In this document: positions 52,007-60,924 of the stretch, piece after piece | How positions within the stretch are numbered: the first letter of the stretch is position 1 | How the letters are laid out: each line of letters begins with the position of its first letter | Source: Flagellimonas sp. HMM57 | GTDB lineage: Bacteria; Bacteroidota; Bacteroidia; Flavobacteriales; Flavobacteriaceae | Assembly (NCBI RefSeq): GCF_021390175.1 | Contig: NZ_CP090004.1 | Coordinates: 1,364,001-1,428,000, forward strand | Direction of reading: 5' to 3' | DNA length: 64,000 nt | Notes under the pieces: model-generated | Database searches by the model: none | Told to the model about the DNA's origin: nothing | What the model saw: only the letters and a program-made list of their open reading frames with translations | Program-made: the position numbers and the translations under genes

Positions 52007-52921
52007 ATGATTTCCAAATATGCCGACAATTACTACGACCATTTTTCAAAAAGAAACAGCAAGATCCCACCAGTATTTAGGAAAGAGGAAAACTACATGA
52101 TGCGGTTTTGTGCTCCCCTTTCACATTTTACTTTTGACAACAACAACCTAACCATAATATATTTTAAAGATGGCGTGGGTGAATTACTATGTACAGATAG
52201 ACGTGTAAAAGTAGAGGCCAATAAGTTTATAGCAATCAATCCGAGTATAGGGTGGGAATATGTTAACGAAAAAAAGCAATATATCGATGTGCTGAGCATG
52301 GTAATCTGTGATAGTTTTAAGAAGCAATTCGATCATTATATCAGTGCATCGCAACGTAAACTCCTCGATGATCCATTTCAAATTGTTACGGAACAAACTT
52401 ATTTTATGGAACAAACTTTTGGCGCGGATTATTATCGTTCTGGAAATCTCCTACAAGTTGTCCATACATTGAGCAATAATGGCGATTATAGGTTTACATC
52501 TGCAGAAGAACTTTGTATGGAAGTGCTACAGGCCATCTATCAAGACCAACATAGGGGATATGACCTTGCCTCTCATATTGAAGCGAAAAAATCTTCCACT
52601 AAGCTAGAAACATTGAAACGTCTATTGGTGGCAAACGATTATATTCAGGATAATTTAATGAATCCCATATCCTTGGATGATATATCACGGGTATCCGCAC
52701 TTTCCAATTATCACTTATACAACTCTTTTAAAAAGATTTATGGCAAAACGCCGCACCAATATATCAATAGGCTAAAAATGGCTAAGGCCAAGATATATGT
52801 TCAGGAAAGTCATTTCTCCTTAAGCGAAATATCGGATATTCTTGGTTACAACGACCCAACCGTATTTGGTAAGGTCTTTAAAAAAGCATATGGTCGTCCA
52901 CCCTCATACTACCGTACCTAA
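52007..52921 (+). CDS. AraC-family regulator with N-terminal sensor
   Basis: 304 aa, cytosolic. N-terminal cupin-like sensor (DNNNLTIIYFKDGVGELLCT, VEANKFIAINPSIGWEYVNE) and C-terminal double HTH: SLDDISRVSALSNYHLYNSF, KKIYGKTPHQYINRLKMAKA, SLSEISDILGYNDPTVFGKV-FKKAYGRPPSYYR. Targets unknown; it precedes the LRR lipoprotein array by 450 bp on the same strand, so control of the array is possible. Confidence 0.87.
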   Translation: MISKYADNYYDHFSKRNSKIPPVFRKEENYMMRFCAPLSHFTFDNNNLTIIYFKDGVGELLCTDRRVKVEANKFIAINPSIGWEYVNEKKQYIDVLSMVICDSFKKQFDHYISASQRKLLDDPFQIVTEQTYFMEQTFGADYYRSGNLLQVVHTLSNNGDYRFTSAEELCMEVLQAIYQDQHRGYDLASHIEAKKSSTKLETLKRLLVANDYIQDNLMNPISLDDISRVSALSNYHLYNSFKKIYGKTPHQYINRLKMAKAKIYVQESHFSLSEISDILGYNDPTVFGKVFKKAYGRPPSYYRT

Positions 52922-53371
52922 AGCTTAAGTCTGGGTCCGTCTCACTTTTACATACTTGCTCTGTGCAAAGTTGATGGTGAGTCCTTAAGAAGGATAATCT
53001 ACAAAAAAACCAAAATCTTAATTTTTCGACGAGTTCTTGGATAAAGCCCTGGTTAATTTTACGGTCGGGTTTTAGCGAAATCGTTACTAATTCCAAAACT
53101 TAAGCCTTGAAAAAATCAAACTTATATCCATTAGAAACTTACATATTTAATTCGACGCAAAAAGATTTGGCAGCTGCCAAATTCAAAAATAAGATCGACC
53201 AGACAATCACAGCATAACCTTCTTTTTTAGAATCAGCAAATGATTGAATCCACATCAAATTTACATGCCAAAAGAAACATATACCCTGAACATGCAAGGT
53301 ATACAAAAGAATAAATCTGCGGCACCCGAACAATAACTCGCATAGTCAAAACCCCATTTAAAAAAGTAAAT
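52922..53371. other. Leader region before the LRR array
   Basis: No ORF I would support. Contains the palindrome at 53165-53182. Its last 60 bp include CGAACAATAACTCGCATAG, similar to the 3' ends of the LRR genes (codons for Cys-Glu-Gln-stop followed by an A-rich linker), perhaps a remnant of a lost upstream copy. Confidence 0.4.
53165..53182. promoter_or_regulatory. ATTTGGCAGCTGCCAAAT palindrome
   Basis: Perfect 18-bp palindrome 190 bp upstream of the first LRR gene; candidate operator or hairpin. Confidence 0.45.
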
Positions 53372-54670
53372 ATGAAAAAGATCATTATTTTATTTTTAAG
53401 CTTATTTGTGCTGGCCTCCTGCAGCAAGGATGATGATAATGAAGCTAGCAAGAAAAGTGGAGCCACCGCTATCACCGCCTTTACCTTTGCCGCTACCGAC
53501 AATGAAGCCTTGACCGAAGATGTCAAGGCCGAAATTGATGAGGACCAAAAAACGATAAACGCCAAAGTGCCTTCGGATACCGATGTCAAGACGCTAAAAC
53601 CAAGTATCTCAATATCGGAAAATGCCACAGTAGATCCAAAGGAGAAAACGGCAACTGATTTTAGCAACGACGTTATCTATACCATTACCGGTGAGGATGG
53701 CAGCACAGCGAAATATACCGTAGCGGTCACGGTCGAAAAGTCGGATGCGAAACAGATTACTTCTTTCGTGTTCTTGGCAGCGGACAATGATGCCTTGTCC
53801 GACGACCTTTCAGCATCTATTGATACTGAGGCAAGGACCATTGCGATAGCGGTTTCCACGGAAGTTGATGTGACCGCTCTTATACCGACCATTTCCATAT
53901 CTGAGAAAGCTACCATTGACCCTAAAGAAAAGGTGTTGACGGACTTTAGCAGTGCGATCACCTACACGGTAACTGCGGAGGACGATACTAAAGTCGAGTA
54001 TACTGCAGCCGTTACAAGGCCGCTTACGGAACGAGAGGCACTTGTTGGTATATATAATGCGAACCCGAACAATACACTCGGTTGGGACCTTGAAGAGGCT
54101 AATATTGCTAAATGGGACGGAGTAACGCTCGACGACAACGATAGGCTTGTGAGGCTTGATATAGATGGAGCTGGTTTGGACAACTTACCTGCCACAATAG
54201 GATACCTGACGAATCTTGAAAACCTGAGTTTGAAAAAAAATTCCCTGACATTGTTGCCTCCGGAGATCGGTAATCTGACAAGTCTTCAAATCTTGGACTT
54301 GGATGAAAATTCCTTGACATCGTTGCCTTCCGAGATTGGTAATCTGACAAGTCTTGTAGACTTGAGCTTGTTTAAAAATTCTTTGACATCGTTGCCTTCC
54401 GAGATTGGCAATCTAACGAACCTTGTAGATTTGTCGGCGTCAGGTAATTCCTTAACGTCGATACCTTCCGAGATCGGTAATCTAACGAATCTTGTACTAT
54501 TATTTTTAACCGAAAACTCCCTGACATCGTTGCCTCCCGAAATGGGCAAGCTTACAAAACTTGCGGTATTCTGGGTAGCTAACAATCAAATAACGATTAT
54601 TCCCCGGGAAATCTGCGCTTTAAACATAGAGACTTTTTTAAAAGATAGCACAGCCGAGTGCGAACAATAG
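53372..54670 (+). CDS. LRR surface lipoprotein 1
   Basis: 432 aa. Signal with lipobox LASC (Cys17) followed by SKDDDN, matching the lipoprotein export signal that sends Bacteroidota lipoproteins to the cell surface. Two DUF5018-like beta-sandwich domains (ITAFTFAATDNEALTEDVKA and ITSFVFLAADNDALSDDLSA mark their starts), then an LRR cap (LVGIYNANPNNTLGWDLEEA, WDGVTLDDNDRLVRLDI) and about six 23-residue LRRs of the LTSLPSEIGNLTNLVDLS type. Conserved end ICALNIETFLKDSTAECEQ. Probably an adhesin or ligand-binding surface protein; ligand unknown. First of five tandem copies. The LRR part is made of five nearly identical 69-bp DNA units. Confidence 0.85.
   Translation: MKKIIILFLSLFVLASCSKDDDNEASKKSGATAITAFTFAATDNEALTEDVKAEIDEDQKTINAKVPSDTDVKTLKPSISISENATVDPKEKTATDFSNDVIYTITGEDGSTAKYTVAVTVEKSDAKQITSFVFLAADNDALSDDLSASIDTEARTIAIAVSTEVDVTALIPTISISEKATIDPKEKVLTDFSSAITYTVTAEDDTKVEYTAAVTRPLTEREALVGIYNANPNNTLGWDLEEANIAKWDGVTLDDNDRLVRLDIDGAGLDNLPATIGYLTNLENLSLKKNSLTLLPPEIGNLTSLQILDLDENSLTSLPSEIGNLTSLVDLSLFKNSLTSLPSEIGNLTNLVDLSASGNSLTSIPSEIGNLTNLVLLFLTENSLTSLPPEMGKLTKLAVFWVANNQITIIPREICALNIETFLKDSTAECEQ
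54239..54583 (+). repeat. Tandem 69-bp LRR-encoding repeats (5 units)
   Basis: Units at 54239-54307, 54308-54376, 54377-54445, 54446-54514 and 54515-54583, each 69 bp = 23 codons, with strong DNA identity between units 1-4 (CATCGTTGCCTTCCGAGATT recurs). Such arrays can change copy number by recombination. Confidence 0.85.
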
Positions 54671-54703
54671 CATGTATTCAAAACTAAATTAATAACCCTA
54701 CAG

Positions 54704-56347
54704 ATGAAAAAACTGAGCATTCTATTTTTAAGCCTATTTGTACTTGTTTCCTGCAGTAAGGATGATGATAACGATAACGCAAAGAGCAGTGCTAGGGCAA
54801 TCACTGCTTTTGTATTTGCGGCTACGGCCAATGAAGCATTGACCGAAGATGTAAAGGCCAAAATTGATGAGGACGGAAAGGCGATAAATGCAGAAGTGCC
54901 TTTTGGCACCAATATAACGGCACTTAAACCTACCATCACAGTATCCGAAGGAGCCAAGGTGTCGCCAGATAGCAAAGCCGTCAAAGACTTTACGGAAGAA
55001 GTGGAATACATGGTCACTGCAGAAGATGGTAGCACCGACAAGTACCTAGTGAACATTGGCATAGCCACCTCTGGGGCCAAAGAAATTATGTCTTTTGTGT
55101 TCCTGGCCGAGGACAACGCAGTACTCTCCGAAGACGTGCAAGCGACCATTAACGAAGACGAAAAGACCATTATTGCAGAAGTTCCTTCGGGGACAGATGT
55201 AACGGCACTGGTGCCCAATATCGAAATCTCCGCAGGGGCAAAGGTTGCCCCTAATAGTTCCATAGAAACGGACTTTAGCAAGACGGTCACTTACATGGTA
55301 ACGGCTAACGATGAGAGCTCAATCGAGTACACGGTTACCGTAAATGTGGCATTGAGCGACCGTGAGGTGCTCGTTGCACTGTACAATGCCAACCCGGGTA
55401 ATACCTTGGATTGGGACCTTGAAGAGCAGGACCTTTCCCAGTGGTCCGGGGTGGAGCTAAATGCAGACGGACGGGTCTATAGGCTAAATATTGGTCAAAG
55501 CAACATTGGAGAATTGCCACCCGAAATAAAGTATTTGAAAGCGCTTGAAATTCTGTTGGCATCCTCCAATGAGTTACAAAACATTCCAAAAGAACTAGGA
55601 AGTTTGATAGCATTGCAGCGTATCTCCATTGGCAATAATCGTTTGCTATCCGAGATTCCAGAAGAGCTTGCCAGTCTCAAAAAGCTAAAGGGGCTATATG
55701 CTTCAAGCTGTAACTTTAACCAGTTTCCCCGCATTGTATTGGAATATCCAGATTTAGAGGATCTTTCGTTATCCGAAAATAAGATAACAGGTTTACCGGC
55801 AAATATTGGCCAACTACAAAAGCTAAAAAGACTAGAGTTGGCTTCAAATCAAATTGCTGAGCTTCCAAATGCTTTGTCCGAACTGGAAAGCTTGGAGTCT
55901 CTATTTTTATTTTCGAACCAATTGACCAACTTACCTTCCAACATTGGTAATCTAAAGAATCTTCAACGTTTAGAATTATCACGGAATGAAGGCTTGAGCA
56001 TACCTCAAAGCATTGGAAGTCTTTCTAGTTTGACGATTCTTAACTTGGGCTATAGCTCAATAACAACACTTCCGGATACGATAGGCAACCTTTCCAATTT
56101 AGAACTATTGGATGTTCAGCATAATGCTCTTACCGGTTTGCCCGATACCTTGGGGGATTTATCAAATCTACAGTCTTTGATATTGTCGAACAATGAACTT
56201 GTTCAAATTCCAGATACGCTGGCCAACCTTTTCAATATCAATTTTTTAGACCTACGATCAAATCAGATTACAATGATACCAAAGGCTATATGTGATTTAG
56301 GTATACAAAACTTCTTTAGGGACTCTACCGCCATCTGCGAACAATAA
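54704..56347 (+). CDS. LRR surface lipoprotein 2
   Basis: 547 aa. Lipobox LVSC (Cys17) plus SKDDDN. Two DUF5018-like domains (ITAFVFAATANEALTEDVKA; IMSFVFLAEDNAVLSEDVQA), LRR cap LVALYNANPGNTLDWDLEEQ and about twelve LRRs, more diverged than in copy 1 (ITGLPANIGQLQKLKRLELA, LTNLPSNIGNLKNLQRLELS, LTGLPDTLGDLSNLQSLILS). Conserved end ICDLGIQNFFRDSTAICEQ. The longest of the array; likely the same class of surface binding protein. 33 bp after copy 1. Confidence 0.85.
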   Translation: MKKLSILFLSLFVLVSCSKDDDNDNAKSSARAITAFVFAATANEALTEDVKAKIDEDGKAINAEVPFGTNITALKPTITVSEGAKVSPDSKAVKDFTEEVEYMVTAEDGSTDKYLVNIGIATSGAKEIMSFVFLAEDNAVLSEDVQATINEDEKTIIAEVPSGTDVTALVPNIEISAGAKVAPNSSIETDFSKTVTYMVTANDESSIEYTVTVNVALSDREVLVALYNANPGNTLDWDLEEQDLSQWSGVELNADGRVYRLNIGQSNIGELPPEIKYLKALEILLASSNELQNIPKELGSLIALQRISIGNNRLLSEIPEELASLKKLKGLYASSCNFNQFPRIVLEYPDLEDLSLSENKITGLPANIGQLQKLKRLELASNQIAELPNALSELESLESLFLFSNQLTNLPSNIGNLKNLQRLELSRNEGLSIPQSIGSLSSLTILNLGYSSITTLPDTIGNLSNLELLDVQHNALTGLPDTLGDLSNLQSLILSNNELVQIPDTLANLFNINFLDLRSNQITMIPKAICDLGIQNFFRDSTAICEQ

Positions 56348-56383
56348 CCTAGACCATACATAAAAGCAAAAAATCATACCCCC

Positions 56384-57556
56384 GTGAAAAGACTAAGCAT
56401 AATATTCCTAGCTTTTTTTGTACTTGCCTCGTGCAGCAAGGGCGATGACAATAACGGCGACAATAATGCTGGCGGAGACAAAAAGAGCGATGCCAAAGCA
56501 ATCACGACCTTTACCTTTTTGGCCGACGACAACGTAGCGTTAGCGGATGACGTAAAGGCGACCATTGACGAAGGCGAAAAGGCAATAAATGCAGAAGTAC
56601 CCTTTGGTACCGATGTCACGGCATTGAAAGCGACCATCACCATATCTGAAAAAACCAAGGTCTCGCCAGAAAGCAAGACAACACAGGACTTTACGGAAGC
56701 GGTGGAGTATACCGTTACCGCGGAGGATGGCAGTCAAGTTACCTATGCGGTAACTGTTTCCATAACTGGCCCTACGGACAGACAGGTGTTAAAGCTACTT
56801 TTAGATGCAAATCCTGATAATATTCTAGGCTGGAATTTAGATGAAGGTGAACTTAATGATTTAGAAGGAGTGTATTCAATGGATGGCATTGAAATTGACA
56901 GTTTGATTCTATTCGAAAAACAGCTTTCCGTAATACCGCCAAGTATAGGTGAACTTTCCAATTTGGTGAATTTAATTGCCTCAGGTAATGCAATCACACA
57001 GTTGCCGGGACAGATAGGTGAACTTTCCAATCTACGATATCTTAGCTTAGATGATAATCAGATTACAGATTTACCCGATTCGTTATGGAAGCTTACCAAT
57101 TTAGAACTGTTGGCATTAGGTGATAATTCCTTGACGAGTTTACCTGCAGAAGTGGGTGCATTGGTCAACTTAAAGTTGTTGGAATTTTCAAATAACCCCA
57201 TTGTAAGCTTACCGGAGGAGATAGGAAATTTGACAAAACTTGAAAGGTTGACAATTTTTAACAATGACTTGACAAGTCTTCCTACCAGTATTGGAAATCT
57301 TGCCAATTTGAGAATCCTTTTTTTATCAGGGAACGAGATTACGGCTCTTCCATCTGAAATAGAAAACCTTACCAACCTTAATTCATTTTATATAGAAAGA
57401 AACCAGTTGACCAGTTTACCTGTAGAAATTGGAAATCTTAGCGTATTGAGAGACTTAAGGATTCGATCCAATCCATTGACCAGTATTCCTAAGGAAATCT
57501 GTGACTTGGACTTGTTGGTGTTCTTAAGAGATGATACCACTGTGTGCGAACAATAA
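56384..57556 (+). CDS. LRR surface lipoprotein 3
   Basis: 390 aa from GTG at 56384 (MKRLSIIFLAFFVLASCSKG), lipobox LASC (Cys17) with SKGDDNNGDN. Only one DUF5018-like domain (ITTFTFLADDNVALADDVKA), unlike the two in the other copies. LRR cap LKLLLDANPDNILGWNLDEG and about nine LRRs (ITDLPDSLWKLTNLELLALG, LTSLPTSIGNLANLRILFLS). Conserved end ICDLDLLVFLRDDTTVCEQ. The first 200 bp are nearly identical to copy 4. The GTG start is supported by alignment with the ATG starts of the other copies. Confidence 0.85.
   Translation: MKRLSIIFLAFFVLASCSKGDDNNGDNNAGGDKKSDAKAITTFTFLADDNVALADDVKATIDEGEKAINAEVPFGTDVTALKATITISEKTKVSPESKTTQDFTEAVEYTVTAEDGSQVTYAVTVSITGPTDRQVLKLLLDANPDNILGWNLDEGELNDLEGVYSMDGIEIDSLILFEKQLSVIPPSIGELSNLVNLIASGNAITQLPGQIGELSNLRYLSLDDNQITDLPDSLWKLTNLELLALGDNSLTSLPAEVGALVNLKLLEFSNNPIVSLPEEIGNLTKLERLTIFNNDLTSLPTSIGNLANLRILFLSGNEITALPSEIENLTNLNSFYIERNQLTSLPVEIGNLSVLRDLRIRSNPLTSIPKEICDLDLLVFLRDDTTVCEQ
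56415..56582 (+). repeat. Near-identical 5' segment shared by LRR genes 3 and 4 (copy a)
   Basis: About 168 bp from the signal-peptide end through the middle of the first DUF5018-like domain, with only a few mismatches to about 57616-57783. Confidence 0.7.
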
Positions 57557-57585
57557 ACTCAAATCAAAACCATAAAATCTTAATC

Positions 57586-58971
57586 ATGAAAAAAATCAGC
57601 ATACTTTTTTTGAGCCTTTTTGTACTTGCCTCGTGCAGCAAGGACGATGACAATAACGGCGACAATAATGCTGGTGGCGACAAAAAGAGCGATGCCAAAG
57701 CAATCACGGCTTTTACCTTTTTGGCCGACGACAATGTAGCGTTAGCGGATGACGTAAAGGCGACCATTGACGAAGACGAAAAAAGGATAACTGCGGAAAT
57801 ACCTCTTGGTACGGATGTAACCTCACTAAAGCCCAGCATCACACTATCGGAAAATGCCACGGTAGACCCAAAAGAAAAAATGACAATCGATTTTAACAAT
57901 GACGTTACCTATACCGTTACTGCCGAGGATGGTAGCACAAAGAAGTACACCGTTACCGTCACGGTCGAAAAGTCGGATTCGAAGCAAATCACTTCTTTCG
58001 TGTTCTTGGCAGTGGACAATGAGGCCCTTTCAGAAGATGTTGAGGCCGAAATCAATGAAGATAATAAAACAATACGTGCTGAGCTGCCTTTTGGTACGGA
58101 CGTTACGGCCCTCAAATCCAGTATTGAACTATCTGTAGGTGCTGTCATCGACCCAAATGGGAAAGCTGGCGCCGATTTTAGCGATGATGTGGAATATACG
58201 GTGACTGCAGAAGATGGCAGTGAGGTAAAATATAGTGTAAGTATCCTTATAACGGAGCTTACGGAACGACAGGTCTTGACAGAATTGTTCAATGCGAACC
58301 CAAATAATACATTGGATTGGAATCTAGAAGATGATGATATTTCGAACTGGTCAGGTGTAACCTTAAGAGATGGTAAAGTCGTTGAATTATTTCTCAGAAA
58401 AACAGCGTTGAACAATATCCCTTCTTCAATAGGGAGTCTCGGAAATCTTGAAAAATTGTTCTTGGACCAGAATTCCCTAACATCTATTCCTATTACGATC
58501 GGTAATTTATCAAACCTGAAGATCCTCGATCTATTTTCGAATTCCTTGACCCAGATTCCAGCTGAAATTACAAATCTTGAGAATCTTAATGAATTATTCT
58601 TGGCCAATAATGTTTTAACATCACTCCCTATTTCTTTAGATGGTTTCACCAATCTTACAAAATTACGCCTAGAAAACAATCGTCTAACATCCATTCCTGA
58701 ATCTATTGGAAGTTTGACAAAGCTTGAGAGATTAAGTCTATCGAACAATGTTCTTACAGCTGTTCCTACTTCCATAGGGAACCTTACAAATCTCGAATTT
58801 TTGAATCTTTCGGTCAACTCCTTGACTTCGGTTCCAGCTGAAATCGGCAATCTTAAAGAGTTGCGGTTCTTGTATTTGCAAAACAACCAGCTTACTATCG
58901 TTCCAAAGGTTATTTGTGATTTAGATTTTACAATTTTCCAAAAAGACCTTTCCGTTCCATGCGGGCAATAA
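57586..58971 (+). CDS. LRR surface lipoprotein 4 (mosaic)
   Basis: 461 aa from ATG at 57586 (MKKISILFLSLFVLASCSKD); a longer in-frame start at 57544 would put 14 residues before the signal and overlap the previous gene, so it is rejected. Two DUF5018-like domains. The 5' part of domain 1 is nearly identical in DNA to copy 3, while domain 1's end and the start of domain 2 match copy 1, so the gene is a mosaic. LRR cap LTELFNANPNNTLDWNLEDD, about nine LRRs (LTSIPITIGNLSNLKILDLF, LTAVPTSIGNLTNLEFLNLS) and end ICDLDFTIFQKDLSVPCGQ, a diverged version of the usual CEQ end. Confidence 0.85.
   Translation: MKKISILFLSLFVLASCSKDDDNNGDNNAGGDKKSDAKAITAFTFLADDNVALADDVKATIDEDEKRITAEIPLGTDVTSLKPSITLSENATVDPKEKMTIDFNNDVTYTVTAEDGSTKKYTVTVTVEKSDSKQITSFVFLAVDNEALSEDVEAEINEDNKTIRAELPFGTDVTALKSSIELSVGAVIDPNGKAGADFSDDVEYTVTAEDGSEVKYSVSILITELTERQVLTELFNANPNNTLDWNLEDDDISNWSGVTLRDGKVVELFLRKTALNNIPSSIGSLGNLEKLFLDQNSLTSIPITIGNLSNLKILDLFSNSLTQIPAEITNLENLNELFLANNVLTSLPISLDGFTNLTKLRLENNRLTSIPESIGSLTKLERLSLSNNVLTAVPTSIGNLTNLEFLNLSVNSLTSVPAEIGNLKELRFLYLQNNQLTIVPKVICDLDFTIFQKDLSVPCGQ
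57616..57783 (+). repeat. Near-identical 5' segment shared by LRR genes 3 and 4 (copy b)
   Basis: Counterpart of 56415-56582; beyond it gene 4 switches to similarity with gene 1. Confidence 0.7.
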
Positions 58972-59005
58972 CATGTATTCAAAAACCAAATTCATATACC
59001 TAAAG

Positions 59006-60472
59006 ATGAAAAAAGTAAGTATTTTATTTTTAAGCCTATTGGTGCTGGTCTCGTGCAGCAAGGACGATGACAACACTAATGTTGATAAAAGCGATGCCAA
59101 GGCCATTACCGCCTTTGTGTTCGCAGCAGCTGATAATGATGCGCTGACCGAAGACATCAAGGCCGAAATTGATGAAGGCGAAAAAACAATAGCGGCCACG
59201 GTACCCTCGGGAACCGACGTTAAGGTCTTGAAACCCACCTTGACGGTTTCAGAGAAGGCAAAGACCTCACCTGACAACAAAGCGGCTAAAGACTTTACCG
59301 AAGCGGTCGAATATACCGTTACCGCAGAAGATGGCAGTGAGGCCAAGTACGCTGTTACGGTCTCTGTTGGAAAGTCCAGTGCCAAGGAAATCACCTCCTT
59401 TGTGTTCCTGGCAGCGGACAACGAAGCCCTTTCAGAAGATGTTGAGGCAGAAATTGATGAAGAGCAGAAGACCATAACCGCAGAAATGCCCATCGGTACG
59501 GTCACCACATCTTTAATGCCCAGTATCGTTGTATCGGAGGGCTCCACGGTTTCTCCAGATAATGGAGTGGCAAAAGACTTCAGTACAAAAGTAGAATATA
59601 AAGTTACTGCCCAAGACGGCAGTACACTAGTGTATACCATTACAGTAAACGTGGCACTTACCGACCGACAGGTATTGATCGAACTGTACAATGCCAATCC
59701 CGATAATACTTTGGCTTGGGACTTGGACGATGAGGACATCTCCAACTGGGAAAATGTTACCGTTAAGAACGGTAGAGTGGTTGGACTGCGCTTTTTTAAC
59801 GGATTTAACGACGCACCACCCTTTGGAGGGAAAAACCTGACCACCTTACCTGCTTCTATCCGTTACCTGACCAAACTTGAAAGTTTATCCGTACAACAAA
59901 ACCGCTTAACATCCGTGCCAGCTTCAATAGGCAATCTTAAGAATCTTAAAGTCCTAAATTTAGTTGCGAATTCACTAAGTGAAATTCCTGCTGAAATTGG
60001 AAACCTGACAAACCTTAGTGAGTTGTTTATAAGCATTAACCGCTTGACCTCCTTACCAAAAGAGATAGGCAATCTTAAGAATCTTTCCTATTTAGAATTA
60101 TATAAAAATGATTTTACAGAGGTTCCTGGGGCAATCAATGAACTAAACGGTCTTACGCTTTTAAACTTGTCAGAAAATGAAATAGATAGTTTGAATCCTG
60201 AGTTTTTCAACCTTGAGAACCTTACTTATTTGGATTTGAGTGAAAATGCTCTGACAAGCATACCTTCGGAAATTGGAAATCTTGGTGTACTGAGGACTCT
60301 ATTCCTTGATAATAACAAGCTTACCAATTTACCATCTGAAATGGCTGGTCTTACCCAATTACAATACTTGTACATCCATAGAAATCAGATAACTGTGATA
60401 CCCTCTGAAATTTGTGATTTACCAAAACTAGAAGGGATTATAAAAGACGATACCGCCGAGTGCGAACAATAA
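59006..60472 (+). CDS. LRR surface lipoprotein 5
   Basis: 488 aa from ATG at 59006 (MKKVSILFLSLLVLVSCSKD); the longer frame from 58973 is rejected for the same reason as in copy 4. Lipobox LVSC (Cys17) with SKDDDN. Two DUF5018-like domains, LRR cap LIELYNANPDNTLAWDLDDE with an insert (GLRFFNGFNDAPPFGGKN), about eight LRRs (LTSLPKEIGNLKNLSYLELY), end ICDLPKLEGIIKDDTAECEQ. The intergenic sequence before it resembles that before copy 2, suggesting duplicated units. Last of the array. Confidence 0.85.
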   Translation: MKKVSILFLSLLVLVSCSKDDDNTNVDKSDAKAITAFVFAAADNDALTEDIKAEIDEGEKTIAATVPSGTDVKVLKPTLTVSEKAKTSPDNKAAKDFTEAVEYTVTAEDGSEAKYAVTVSVGKSSAKEITSFVFLAADNEALSEDVEAEIDEEQKTITAEMPIGTVTTSLMPSIVVSEGSTVSPDNGVAKDFSTKVEYKVTAQDGSTLVYTITVNVALTDRQVLIELYNANPDNTLAWDLDDEDISNWENVTVKNGRVVGLRFFNGFNDAPPFGGKNLTTLPASIRYLTKLESLSVQQNRLTSVPASIGNLKNLKVLNLVANSLSEIPAEIGNLTNLSELFISINRLTSLPKEIGNLKNLSYLELYKNDFTEVPGAINELNGLTLLNLSENEIDSLNPEFFNLENLTYLDLSENALTSIPSEIGNLGVLRTLFLDNNKLTNLPSEMAGLTQLQYLYIHRNQITVIPSEICDLPKLEGIIKDDTAECEQ

Positions 60473-60513
60473 TTCAAAAATAAAAAGCATAAAATTTCAA
60501 CATACAAAGTAAG

Positions 60514-60915
60514 ATGAATAGGAAAATTAGATTTAGCTGGGCATTGCTAGCAGTAGGATTTTTAAGTTGTGATGCGGACGTAGACTTAGATACCAAACGT
60601 GACTCTGAAGGAGAAATCAACATAAATGCTTTTGGCGACAATACCGATGGTAGTGTCAGTTTGGGGGGAGAATTTACGATAGAAATCACAGGGTCGGATT
60701 CCGACGGTGCGGAATACCTAACAGTTCATATTCCCGCTTTGAATATTACGCTTCATAACTATGGAGGACCAGAGGCCGATCAGGTGGAAGTCGATCACAG
60801 TTTCTTGGTGACCGAAATAGACCATACAAGAGAGAATATCATCCAAGTAATCCTTGAAGATGCTAACAGGAATACCTATGAGAAGGAGTATCGTTTTCAA
60901 ATTAATCAAAACTAA
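60514..60915 (+). CDS. Small Ig-like lipoprotein
   Basis: 133 aa. Lipobox GFLSC (Cys19) followed by DADVDLD, an acidic surface-export-like signal. The mature part is a short beta-sandwich with EFTIEITGSDSDGAEYLTVH, IPALNITLHNYGG and an NTYEKEYRFQINQN end, reminiscent of a single Ig/cadherin-like domain. Function unknown. It follows the LRR array by 41 bp and precedes the next gene by 9 bp, probably on the same transcript. Confidence 0.65.
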   Translation: MNRKIRFSWALLAVGFLSCDADVDLDTKRDSEGEININAFGDNTDGSVSLGGEFTIEITGSDSDGAEYLTVHIPALNITLHNYGGPEADQVEVDHSFLVTEIDHTRENIIQVILEDANRNTYEKEYRFQINQN

Positions 60916-60924
60916 AAACAACAT

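Noticed and set aside
54239..54583. Regular 69-bp repeats considered as a CRISPR array
   Set aside because: Repeats are contiguous coding LRR units without unique spacers.
57909..58982. 357-codon minus-strand frame antisense to LRR gene 4 (similar ones at 58921-59844 and 54586-55290)
   Set aside because: Mirror of repetitive, codon-biased LRR coding DNA; low-complexity Ser/Thr/Val/Leu protein with no signal or family.
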